Part shown: positions 35,321 through 42,912 of the stretch, in pieces
Numbering within the stretch: the first letter of the stretch is position 1
Layout of the letters: the number at the start of each line of letters is the position of its first letter
Assembly (NCBI GenBank): GCA_963851245.1
Contig: CAWKOH010000001.1
Span: 186,001 to 250,000, forward strand
Source of the DNA: CAWKOH01 sp963851245
GTDB lineage: Bacteria; Actinomycetota; Acidimicrobiia; Acidimicrobiales; Palsa-688
Reading direction: 5' to 3'
Length of the DNA stretch: 64,000 nt
Program-made: the position numbers and the translations under genes
Notes under the pieces: model-generated
The model's database searches: none
Told to the model about the DNA's origin: nothing
Seen by the model: only the letters and a program-made list of their open reading frames with translations

Positions 35321-35792
35321 GGCGAAACTGCGGCAGGGCCATGCCGTCATCGAGATCGAGGAAGCACACCTCGACCCTCTTGCCGATAGCCACGTTCTCC
35401 TCGGACTCGGGCAGGGTCGGGTCAGGCCCGCACAGGTTGGCGATCACCCGCAACGACACCGTCTCGCCTTCCGCCCCGCTGCGCCAGGGCACGTCCCGCT
35501 GCTCGTCGAGCTCGACCAGGACCACCGGGTAGGGAACCCAGTCGCGAAAGGCCGGATGCACGGCCTGAGTCACGATCTGATAGCTGTAGATATGGCCCTG
35601 GCCGCTGACGGGATGCCATGTCCATTCGAGGGCGGTGCAGAACGGGCAGGCGGCGCCGACGGCGCCGCGCAGCATGCCGCATGACTCGCACCGCTGCACG
35701 ACGAGCCGGTGCCGGCGGGCCTCCTCGTAGTACCCCCGGTGTTCCGAGTCGGTGGGGAGGACGGTCAGCTGCATTCCTTTGTACAAGCCCAC
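35304..35792 (-). CDS. OB-fold/zinc-ribbon (DUF35) protein, second pair
   Basis: 162 residues from GTG 35792, seven bases behind GGAGG. Zinc-ribbon cysteines are Cys35, Cys38, Cys49 and Cys52, followed by the OB-fold (GHIYSYQIVTQAVHPAFRDW, PYPVVLVELDE). It is four bases after the stop of the thiolase gene 35797-37023, so the pair is co-translated. As for the other pairs, it probably binds acyl-CoA and stabilises the thiolase-fold partner. Confidence 0.88.
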   Translation of the reverse strand: MGLYKGMQLTVLPTDSEHRGYYEEARRHRLVVQRCESCGMLRGAVGAACPFCTALEWTWHPVSGQGHIYSYQIVTQAVHPAFRDWVPYPVVLVELDEQRDVPWRSGAEGETVSLRVIANLCGPDPTLPESEENVAIGKRVEVCFLDLDDGMALPQFRLSDRS

Positions 35793-35796
35793 TGAT

Positions 35797-37023
35797 TTAC
35801 CTCCGCAGAATGAGAGAGCTGGTCATGGAGGGAGTACCCCAACCCATGTTCATGGCCAGTTCGACGTCACGGACTTGACGGCAGCCTCCCTCGCGATAGT
35901 CGTAAGTGTGCTCGCCCTGGGCCCAGCCGGGACAGGAGTCGTCGGCCTGGTGGCGGAGCTGGCGGACATTCTCGATGACCATGTTCATGCCGTGGGTGTA
36001 TCCCTCGCAAAGATGGCCGCCGCTGGTGTTGTTGGGCCGTCGCCCACCAAGTTCCATGATGCCGCTGGAGACGTATTGACCTCCTTCCCCGACCGGACAG
36101 AAACCGTATCCCTCGAAGAGCAGTATCGGGGTGAAGGTGAAGGCGTCGTAGCAGCCGGTTAGCTGGATGTCCTCAGGCTCGACTCCGGCATTGCGGAAGA
36201 CAATCCGCTCGGCGTAGTACCCGGCTTGGCGGGTGATCGGCGAGCACTGATAGTGCATCGCTCCGAACGGCTTGTTGACCCGCCCGGCCACCGACATTAT
36301 GTAGACGGGGCGCTGGCGCAGGTGCCGGGCCCGATCGGCCGAGGTGACGATGATGCAGGTCGCGTTGTCGGTTTCTACGCAGCAGTCGAGGATGTGGCAG
36401 GCGGGTTTCACGATCCACCTGGAGCTCAAGACGTCGTCGACCGTCACCCGGGTCTTGTAGTAGGCCTTCGGATTGTTGGACGCGTGCCGGCTGTGCACCA
36501 CCTTCACCTGGGCCAGCTGCTCGTTAGTGGTCCCGTACTCGTGCATGTGTCGGGCAAAGGTGAACTGGAACATCTGGGCCGGACTGGTATGACCGTACGG
36601 CACGACCTCCAGGCCAGCGCCGGCCACCACCGTGCCGGCCGGACGGGCGGCGGCCGGGCTGCCCCCCATGCGGGCTTCGGAGTAGCCGTTCATGGACCTG
36701 AAGATGGCGACCGTATGGCACATCCCCGCCTCGATGGCCCCACAGGCCAACCCGACCAGCGCTTCAGTGCTCGAGCCTCCACCCGAGCAGTCCATGAAGA
36801 AGTCCAGCCGCATCCCGAGATCCTGGGATAGGGCGAGCGAGCTGGTCGAGTCGTTGGCGTGGTAGCTGAGCATCCCGTTCACATCGTCGGGGTGCAGCCC
36901 GGCGTCTATGACGGCCCGGCGGACCGCCTCTGCGCCCATCGAACGGGTGCTGCGCCCGGAGTGGCGCGTGTAGGCCGTCTCGCCCACGCCGACGATGCAG
37001 TACTTGTCCTTGAGCCCTGCCAT
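35797..37023 (-). CDS. SCP2-thiolase-like protein, second pair
   Basis: 408 residues from ATG 37023. It opens with YCIVGVGETAYTRHSGRSTR. At the nucleophile region it reads FMDCSGGGSSTEALVGLACG, with Gly aligned to the thiolase Cys position, and the HEAF region is CYDAFTFTP, with Tyr. HILDCCVETDNATCIIVTSA and GGHLCEGYTHGMNMVIENVR are family segments. Aldol-lyase activity like that of Ltp2 is more likely than thiolysis. About 350 bases of noncoding DNA with repeats lie upstream. Confidence 0.85.
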   Translation of the reverse strand: MAGLKDKYCIVGVGETAYTRHSGRSTRSMGAEAVRRAVIDAGLHPDDVNGMLSYHANDSTSSLALSQDLGMRLDFFMDCSGGGSSTEALVGLACGAIEAGMCHTVAIFRSMNGYSEARMGGSPAAARPAGTVVAGAGLEVVPYGHTSPAQMFQFTFARHMHEYGTTNEQLAQVKVVHSRHASNNPKAYYKTRVTVDDVLSSRWIVKPACHILDCCVETDNATCIIVTSADRARHLRQRPVYIMSVAGRVNKPFGAMHYQCSPITRQAGYYAERIVFRNAGVEPEDIQLTGCYDAFTFTPILLFEGYGFCPVGEGGQYVSSGIMELGGRRPNNTSGGHLCEGYTHGMNMVIENVRQLRHQADDSCPGWAQGEHTYDYREGGCRQVRDVELAMNMGWGTPSMTSSLILRR

Positions 37024-37372
37024 GCGCCCACTCTGACACGTTCCAGGTGCGGAGCGCCACGTTGCGGTGGCGCCCCGGCGCCAGGCCAGCCCGGCCTTGG
37101 ATCGGTATCGAGGCTAAGCCGACGGCGCCGTCCCCACTGGTCACCCGAGTGATCGCCGTAACGCTACACCGGTCCGCGTGCCCTGCCCACCTTCGCGTCG
37201 TTAGGTTCGAGATTTGAAGGTAACGCAACAATGGTCGGCCATCTGCGGTGACCAGTGTTGCGTTGTCGCGACCAAGCGGGGTGGCCGGTGAGGAAGGGGC
37301 CCGCCCCCGCGGCGAAGCGAGGACGAGCGGGAAGGATCCACACCGGACAGACCCCGCTATTCTGCCAACCGA
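37024..37372. other. Noncoding stretch with repeats and a long hairpin
   Basis: No credible gene. It contains two related 17-base sequences on the plus strand, GTAACGCTACACCGGTC (37158-37174) and GTAACGCAACAATGGTC (37220-37236), and the second forms the left arm of a strong inverted repeat. It lies between the acyl-CoA ligase stop and the thiolase start, both on the minus strand. Confidence 0.5.
37222..37264. repeat. Imperfect inverted repeat (9+5 pairs)
   Basis: AACGCAACA pairs with TGTTGCGTT (37222-37230 with 37256-37264). After one A-G mismatch, TGGTC pairs with GACCA (37232-37236 with 37250-37254), leaving a 13-base loop. It could be the terminator of the minus-strand ligase gene or an operator upstream of the thiolase gene. 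Confidence 0.6.
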
Positions 37373-38896
37373 CTAACCGCTGGACGTTGGCGTCGAGATC
37401 CGGGTCCGCAGCTCGCCCTTGACCACCTTGCCGGCGGCGTTGACAGGCAGTCCATCGACCACATGTATGAACCGCGGCCGTTTGAAGTTGGCCAGACGGG
37501 CGCGGCAGAACGCGTCCAGCACCCCGACGTCGAGCACGGCGCCGGGCCGGGGCACCACGAACGCAACGGGCACCTCACCGAGCCGTTCGTCCGGGACACC
37601 CACCACAGCGGCCTGATCGACGTCTCCGTGTTCCAGCAGGGCGTGCTCGATCTCCGCTGGATAGGCGTTGAAGCCGCCCACGATGATCATGTCCTTGAGT
37701 CGGTCGACAATGCGCAAGCAACCGTCATCACCAATCCAGCCGACATCGCCCGTGTGCAGCCAGCCGTCCTTGATGGCTTCGTCGGTGGCTCCCGAATCAT
37801 CCAGATATCCAGCCATGACGTTGAATCCTCGGACCAGGATCTCTCCCCGGGCCCCCATCGGGACGCTTCGACCGTCCTCGTCGACGATCGCCAGGTCCAC
37901 ATGGGGGACAGGACGGCCCGACGTCTCGGCGATCGTCGCGACCAGGTCACCGGCCCGGGTGATGGTGCATATGCCCGTCGTTTCTGTGAGGCCGTAAGCC
38001 GTGAAGACATGATCGACACCGAGCACCTCGAGCATCTCGCCTACGAGAGTCGGGGCGATGGTGGCGGCGCCCGTTACCGCAACCCGCAGTGTCGAGAAGC
38101 GCCGACCATCGGCTCGGGCCCGGCTCACGAGGCCCTGAAACATGGTGGGCGGGCCCTGGAGCACCGTTACCCCCTCGTGGTCTATCGCCCCGATCAGCCG
38201 CTCCAGGTCGAAGGTGGCGAAGGGCAAGGCCACGCAGCCCGCCGTCACCGATGCCAGCAGCCCGGTCTTGTGACCGCCTATATGCGAGAAGGGAGCGACC
38301 ACCGGGTACCGATCTCCCGCCTGCAGCCCCACGGCCCGCACCCAGTCGGCCGTTGTCCGGACCATGGCCTCGTGGCGAAGCATGGCGCCCTTCGGGCGGC
38401 CGGTGGTGCCGGAGGTGAACTGGACGTGGCTGATGGCTTCTGGCGTCAGGCCGGCCAAGCGGGCGTCCACTGCGGCCTGCGATGCGGAGCGCCGGTCGAT
38501 CGCGTCGGCCATCGCGACCACGCTCTCTTCATTCCCCGGGCCGGTCCCGATCACGACGGCGCTCGGCGCCATCACCTTTGCTTCCGCGGCCAGCCGGCGA
38601 CCGAGGAATTCGTGCTCGGCAAATATGACCCGGCAGCCGGCCCGGCCTACGATGTCAGCCGCTTCGGGACCGGTGTACCGGCTGTTGAGCGGCACGACGG
38701 CGCCGCCGGCGACGAGGACAGCGAAGGAAGCAACCGCCCACTGGAGGGAGTTGGGACCCCAGACGGCAACCCGATCGCCGGGGTCTACCAGGTCTAGAAG
38801 GAAGGCTGCTGTTTGCCGGGCGCGATCCAGCAACTCCCCGTAGGTCGCCCTCTCCGAACCGTCCTGCAAAGCGGTGGCGCCACTTCGCTGGGCCAC
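37373..38896 (-). CDS. Acyl-CoA synthetase (AMP-forming)
   Basis: 507 residues from GTG 38896 behind GGAGAGG. Motifs of the ANL family are complete: FTSGTTGRPKGAML (P-loop), TAYGLTETTG, GWLHTGDVGW, and the hinge DRLKDMIIVGGFNAYPAEIE with the catalytic C-terminal lysine region NAAGKVVKGELR. It activates a carboxylic acid with ATP and CoA. Relatives usually begin some 15 residues earlier, and the frame stays open upstream (PEHTIPGLLERT) but offers only a CTG. It is divergent from the GntR regulator, a likely controller. Confidence 0.9.
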   Translation of the reverse strand: MAQRSGATALQDGSERATYGELLDRARQTAAFLLDLVDPGDRVAVWGPNSLQWAVASFAVLVAGGAVVPLNSRYTGPEAADIVGRAGCRVIFAEHEFLGRRLAAEAKVMAPSAVVIGTGPGNEESVVAMADAIDRRSASQAAVDARLAGLTPEAISHVQFTSGTTGRPKGAMLRHEAMVRTTADWVRAVGLQAGDRYPVVAPFSHIGGHKTGLLASVTAGCVALPFATFDLERLIGAIDHEGVTVLQGPPTMFQGLVSRARADGRRFSTLRVAVTGAATIAPTLVGEMLEVLGVDHVFTAYGLTETTGICTITRAGDLVATIAETSGRPVPHVDLAIVDEDGRSVPMGARGEILVRGFNVMAGYLDDSGATDEAIKDGWLHTGDVGWIGDDGCLRIVDRLKDMIIVGGFNAYPAEIEHALLEHGDVDQAAVVGVPDERLGEVPVAFVVPRPGAVLDVGVLDAFCRARLANFKRPRFIHVVDGLPVNAAGKVVKGELRTRISTPTSSG

Positions 38897-38985
38897 GGTC
38901 CTCTCCAGAAGGCCGGGTATGGTGTGCTCGGGGGCGAGGGGCAGTCTTCGACCTGTCTTCGACCTATTTTCCGGATCCTGCGTTA

Positions 38986-39000
38986 GCTAGCAATGATAGC
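38986..39000. promoter_or_regulatory. Dyad GCTA-N7-TAGC, copy 1
   Basis: Inverted repeat in the divergent region between the acyl-CoA ligase and the GntR regulator. An identical arrangement is at 39050-39064, 64 bases away, nearly six helical turns. FadR-type GntR proteins bind short dyads of this kind, so this is a candidate operator. Confidence 0.45.
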
Positions 39001-39030
39001 CACGAAGACTACGGGGCGGGCGTAATACCA

Positions 39031-39040
39031 CTATCTTTGG
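39031..39040 (-). promoter_or_regulatory. Candidate operator copy (CCAAAGATAG)
   Basis: Inverted copy of the decamer found at 2280, 12718 and 50572, located between the two GCTA-N7-TAGC dyads in front of the GntR gene. Confidence 0.35.
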
Positions 39041-39049
39041 CGCCATTCG

Positions 39050-39070
39050 GCTATCGTCGTTAGCACGATA
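39050..39070. promoter_or_regulatory. Overlapping dyads: GCTA-N7-TAGC copy 2 and TATCGT-N7-ACGATA
   Basis: GCTA (39050-39053) with TAGC (39061-39064), and a perfect six-base dyad TATCGT (39052-39057) with ACGATA (39065-39070), about 30 bases before the TTG start of the GntR gene. Position and symmetry suggest autoregulation. Confidence 0.45.
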
Positions 39071-39098
39071 AGTCCCCGGCCCCAGCACGGAGCAATCA

Positions 39099-39953
39099 TT
39101 GGCAAAACGCGGTGACAGTCAAACCGGGCGGGCCGGGACCCGACACGAGTCAGATGGCCGGGGGATGGCCCGTCGGGAGAGTCCCCGGCGGGTGGAGCAG
39201 CTGCGCCAACCCCGCCTGGCCGAGATGGTGGCGGCGTCGCTGCGTAACGAGATCCTCAGCGGCCGCTTGAAGGAGGGCGACACCCTCCCCCGCCAGGAGG
39301 ACCTCCTCGCCGACTTCAAGGTAAGCCCGCCTGCCGTCCGCGAGGCCCTGCGCATTCTGGAGACGGAGGGTCTCATCAGTGTGCGCCGGGGGAACGTGGG
39401 GGGCGCCGTGGTCCATTTCCCGACCGCACGGGGCGTGGCCTACATGGTGAGTCTGGTGCTCCACGTTCAGAAGACATCGCTGGACGACGTCGGGACGGCG
39501 TTGCGGCTGCTCGAGCCACTGTGCGCGGCCATGTGCGCTGACCGGGCCGACCGCCGCGAGACGGTGGTGCCCGTACTGCGGGAGATCATTCAGGATCAGC
39601 TGGACGCCATGCAGGACAACGTCCTGTACAACCAGGCCGCCCGCCGGTTCCACGAGGCGATCGTCGCTCACTGTGGCAACGAGACCATGATCCTGGTGAT
39701 CGGTTCGCTGGAATCTCTGTGGACCGCCCACGAGCGCCATGTCTACGAAGTCGGACCCCAGGTGACCTCTGTTGTGCGCCGGACCGCCATGCGCGCTCAC
39801 GAGAAGCTGCTGGCCGCCATCGAATCGGGGAACGGCGAAACGGCAACCCAGATTTCCCGCCGGCACCTCGACGCCACCCAGGCCTTCACCCTCTCAGCGG
39901 ACGACCATCACGACGTGGTCGCCGATTTCGTCCGCGACATGAGGCTGGGCTGA
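39099..39953 (+). CDS. GntR-family (FadR-type) transcriptional regulator
   Basis: 284 residues from TTG 39099; a later in-frame ATG (residue 23) is possible. The winged helix is DTLPRQEDLLADFKVSPPAV, REALRILETEGLISVRRGNV with the wing GGAVV, and an all-helical FCD ligand domain follows with the conserved histidines of metal-binding FadR-type regulators (FHEAIVAHCGNET). Such proteins sense acyl-CoA or organic acids. It is divergent from the acyl-CoA ligase at 37373, with several dyads between them. Confidence 0.9.
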   Translation: MAKRGDSQTGRAGTRHESDGRGMARRESPRRVEQLRQPRLAEMVAASLRNEILSGRLKEGDTLPRQEDLLADFKVSPPAVREALRILETEGLISVRRGNVGGAVVHFPTARGVAYMVSLVLHVQKTSLDDVGTALRLLEPLCAAMCADRADRRETVVPVLREIIQDQLDAMQDNVLYNQAARRFHEAIVAHCGNETMILVIGSLESLWTAHERHVYEVGPQVTSVVRRTAMRAHEKLLAAIESGNGETATQISRRHLDATQAFTLSADDHHDVVADFVRDMRLG

Positions 39954-39983
39954 CATGAGGCTGGCTGAACAGCATGCGGACGC

Positions 39984-40871
39984 CTACGGCGACGGCACCA
40001 GCGCCGAAATGACCCTCTCGCCGAACATCCGGAGAGTGGACTCGGCCGCGAAGTCGGCGAACCACAGGTAGAACCGCTCCACACCCCGGTCGGCGATGGC
40101 CGCGAAGTGGGTACACAGCTCGTCGCCGGTGCCTATCACCAGTCCCCCGCCGTAGTTCGGGAACCGGCGCTGGGCCAGCTCGGTCACAGCGGCCCGGTCG
40201 GATTCGGTATCAACGAAAGCGACCATCTGCTGCAGCGACACGCGCGCCGCACCCGCGCTCGGGCGCAGCTCCTCGAAGTGATCGAGCCTGTGGACGGGAA
40301 GGTTCCACCAGTCAGCGTGGCGGGCCACCAATGCCATGGTGGCCGGGCCGGAGCCACCGATGACGATCGGGATCTGGCCCAGCGGGGTCGGGGCCATGAT
40401 GGCTCCGTGCAAGTGGTGAAATTCACCGTCGAAGTCGACGGTCTGACCCGACCACAGGGCCCGCAGGACCTGCAGGGTCTCGTCCAGCCGCCGCACCCGA
40501 TCCCGTCCCGGCAGGGTCGGAACCCCGTAGGGCTCGAACTCCGAAACCACCGACCCCGATCCGATACCGAGGTCGAACCGGCCACCTGACGCGTGATCGA
40601 GAGCCAGCGCTTCGCGTGCCAGGAGAGCCGGGTGGCGAAACGAGTCGCACAGCACGAGATGGCCGACTCTCAGTTGGTCGGTCCGGGCCGCAACGACCGT
40701 CGCAGTGATAAAGCCTTCGTGCATCGGGTGGGACGCGGCGAGAGGTGGGACCATGTGGTCCATGAAGGTCATCCCGCGGAATCCTGATGTTTCCGCGGCT
40801 TGAGCCTTGCCGACGATGTCATCGAAGGTCATGCGCATCTGGGGCAGGAACACGTAGAACTCGACACTCAT
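39984..40871 (-). CDS. Luciferase-like F420-dependent oxidoreductase
   Basis: 295 residues from ATG 40871; a TTG at 40883 is in frame and overlaps the stop of the upstream gene. VEFYVFLPQMRMTFDDIVGK, FRGMTFMDHMVPPLAASHPM, GRFDLGIGSGSVVSEFEPYG and IPIVIGGSGPATMALVARHA give a complete luciferase-like barrel. The C-terminus ends FLYLWFADFAAEST-like. It belongs to the same broad family as 30097-31044 but not to the same subgroup. It is the third gene in a minus-strand set with an SDR and a broken hydrolase. Confidence 0.85.
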   Translation of the reverse strand: MSVEFYVFLPQMRMTFDDIVGKAQAAETSGFRGMTFMDHMVPPLAASHPMHEGFITATVVAARTDQLRVGHLVLCDSFRHPALLAREALALDHASGGRFDLGIGSGSVVSEFEPYGVPTLPGRDRVRRLDETLQVLRALWSGQTVDFDGEFHHLHGAIMAPTPLGQIPIVIGGSGPATMALVARHADWWNLPVHRLDHFEELRPSAGAARVSLQQMVAFVDTESDRAAVTELAQRRFPNYGGGLVIGTGDELCTHFAAIADRGVERFYLWFADFAAESTLRMFGERVISALVPSP

Positions 40872-40879
40872 GGCGGTAG

Positions 40880-41553
40880 TCAACCCTCCTCGGGCGGGAC
40901 GTCGGCGGCTTGCAGCAGGCGGGCCACCGAGGCTAGGCGGGCTTGGCGAGCTGCTCGGGACAGGACGGCATAGGACACATCAGGACCTGGCCGACCAGGG
41001 TCGGCCCACGACGATCCCGCGCCATCAGAGAGACGGCGGCTGCCAATCCTCCGCCGGCGCTAGCTCCGGCGATCAGCAATCGCCGGCCGTCGATTCCGAG
41101 CGCGGTGGCATTGGCAGCGGTCCAAACCAGCCCGGCGTAGCAGTCCTCGACCGCGGCCGGGAAGGGGTGCTCAGGAGCCAGGCGGTACTCGACAGAAACC
41201 ACGACCAGGCCCAACTGCTCGACCCAGTCGAGCAGGCCGGCCATCCCCGTCCGGTTATCACCCAGGATCATCCCGCCCCCATGCGTGTGGTAGACGCCCG
41301 GAGCGGGTATTCCGGTACCGGCGGCCGGCCGGCAAATGAGCATCGAGAGGGCGGGAGCTCCGGGCGGGCCGGGGACAACCCTTTCCTCGAACTCGATCGC
41401 ACCGCCGCGACGAAGGTCCTCGTCATTCAGCCGTACCTCCGCCATCCGCTGACGCTGGGTCTGGATTTCAGCCGGGGTGAGGGACGGAGGGATCCGTTCG
41501 GCCACCGCGGCCGGGGCGGCACCGAGCTCCGGGTGGAAGGGCGGATGCGTCAT
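40880..41553 (-). pseudogene. Alpha/beta hydrolase (HSL-type) with internal deletion
   Basis: ATG 41553 overlaps the SDR stop (ATGA). The N-terminal 195 residues are a normal hormone-sensitive-lipase-type esterase: oxyanion motif HTHGGGMILG and nucleophile elbow GASAGGG. After VGQVLMCPM (about 40961-40975) the frame ends quickly at 40933. The neighbouring frame instead gives AVLSRAARQARLASVARLL and a stop at 40880, which looks like the original C-terminal helix. About 85 codons holding the catalytic Asp and His are missing, so the product would be inactive. Confidence 0.75.
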
Positions 41554-42329
41554 CCGGCCATCACGGCGCCGCCATCGACCACGATCGACTGCCCCGTTAT
41601 GGTACGGGCCTCATCCGACGCCAGGAACATGGCCGCCCGGGCCACCTCCTCAGGAGTCGTGATCGTTCGCAGGGCGGACCCGGCCACCAGTTCGGCGTGA
41701 CGCTCCTCGTCAGAGACCCCGTTCTCGACCGCGATGCGGTGGACCCAGTTGCGGTAGAGGTCGGTGTCGATAGAGCCGGGAACCAGGCAATTGCAGCGGA
41801 TCCCGTAGGGGCCGGCCTCCAGGGCAACGACCTTCGTCAGGGTACGCAAGGCGGCTTTGGCCGTGCAGTAATGGCTCTTGCGCGGCATCCCGTTCCACCC
41901 CGCTGTCGACGAGAAGTTGACAATCGACCCCGACCGGCGCTCCATCATGCTGCGCCGGATGACTTCGCGGCTGCACAGCATCGCCGCGGTCACGTCGATG
42001 CCCATGACCGAATTCCAGTTATCGAGGGTCTGCTCCCAGATGTACAGGTCCCGGCCCGGTTGGGCCGCGTTGTTCATCAGGATGTCAACCTGCCCGAAGG
42101 ACTCCAGAGCCGCATCAACCATCGCTGCCACATCTCCTTCGTCTGTGACATCGGCGCGAACTGCGACAGCCTTGTCCCCGAGCGGCGCGACCACCTTCTC
42201 GAGGAGTTCCAGCCGCCGGCCCGCCACCAGGACCCGGGCGCCCTCACCGACCATCAGCTGCGCCATGATGGCCCCTACACCGGAACCCGCTCCGGTCACC
42301 ACCGCCACCTTGCCGGCAAAGCGAGGCAT
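41550..42329 (-). CDS. Short-chain dehydrogenase/reductase (SDR)
   Basis: 259 residues from ATG 42329 behind a GGGGGGTGG ribosome site. TGAGSGVG is the cofactor loop, followed by VAGRRLE, NNAAQPG, the catalytic Ser in NFSSTAG and YCTAK, then the C-terminal GQSIVVDGGAVMAG. All catalytic residues are present. It is the first gene of a coupled set SDR, hydrolase (broken), F420-type oxidoreductase. Substrate is unknown. Confidence 0.9.
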   Translation of the reverse strand: MPRFAGKVAVVTGAGSGVGAIMAQLMVGEGARVLVAGRRLELLEKVVAPLGDKAVAVRADVTDEGDVAAMVDAALESFGQVDILMNNAAQPGRDLYIWEQTLDNWNSVMGIDVTAAMLCSREVIRRSMMERRSGSIVNFSSTAGWNGMPRKSHYCTAKAALRTLTKVVALEAGPYGIRCNCLVPGSIDTDLYRNWVHRIAVENGVSDEERHAELVAGSALRTITTPEEVARAAMFLASDEARTITGQSIVVDGGAVMAG

Positions 42330-42386
42330 CAAACCACCCCCCGGCGGAGAACCTCGTGGGACTCGTTCGACCCGTCCAGAACCCGG

Positions 42387-42809
42387 TTATAACGCGTGAT
42401 CGACGCGCCAGCCCGCGTCCGTCCGCCTAAGGGTCCAGTGATTCGCTGACGCCCGCCACACCACCCAGCGCTCACCCTCCCGCAACAGCACCGCTGAATA
42501 AGCGACCGCTTCGGCCCGATCGCCATCGACGGTGACCCGGGGCATCTCGGTTATATGGCCCGATCCCTGGTGGATCAGCCACTGATGATGCTCCGAATCG
42601 TACAGATCGGCGATGCGGTCATGCCCCTCGGCCCGGTGCATTCCCCCCACGTCGTAGGCGCCATCGGTGGTCCACAACTCGGCGGCGGCGCGCGACGACC
42701 CACTGTCCACCGAGGGCCCGTAGCTCGACAGCAGGCGCATGATCTCGAGCTGATCCTCGACTCTGCGGAGCCGTTCCTCCAGGGCTGAAACCCGTTCATC
42801 CTCTGCCAT
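42387..42809 (-). CDS. SnoaL-like / NTF2-fold protein
   Basis: 140 residues from ATG 42809. An N-terminal coiled helix (SALEERLRRVEDQLEIMRLL) leads into the NTF2-like cone (YGPSVDSGSSRAAAELWTTD, YDVGGMHRAEGHDRIADLY, VAYSAVLLREGERWVVWRAS). This longer N-terminal helix is common in the SnoaL-4-like group. It lies 57 bases upstream of the SDR on the same strand and may share its transcript. Divergent from the acyl-CoA ligase at 42913. Confidence 0.82.
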   Translation of the reverse strand: MAEDERVSALEERLRRVEDQLEIMRLLSSYGPSVDSGSSRAAAELWTTDGAYDVGGMHRAEGHDRIADLYDSEHHQWLIHQGSGHITEMPRVTVDGDRAEAVAYSAVLLREGERWVVWRASANHWTLRRTDAGWRVDHAL

Positions 42810-42912
42810 CGGTCACTCCCCTCGCTCCGGACGCATCTTCGAGCCTCGACGGCCATGAGCGTATGCGCTCGTCGACGCGGTAGCTTCCTAACCGGCCCAG
42901 AAAGGAGTTCTC

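Noticed and set aside
36764..37231. 155-codon minus-strand frame upstream of the thiolase gene
   Set aside because: It overlaps the thiolase start in another frame and has shadow-like composition.
37463..38797. 444-codon plus-strand frame opposite the other acyl-CoA ligase
   Set aside because: No recognisable domain; complementary to a complete ligase gene.
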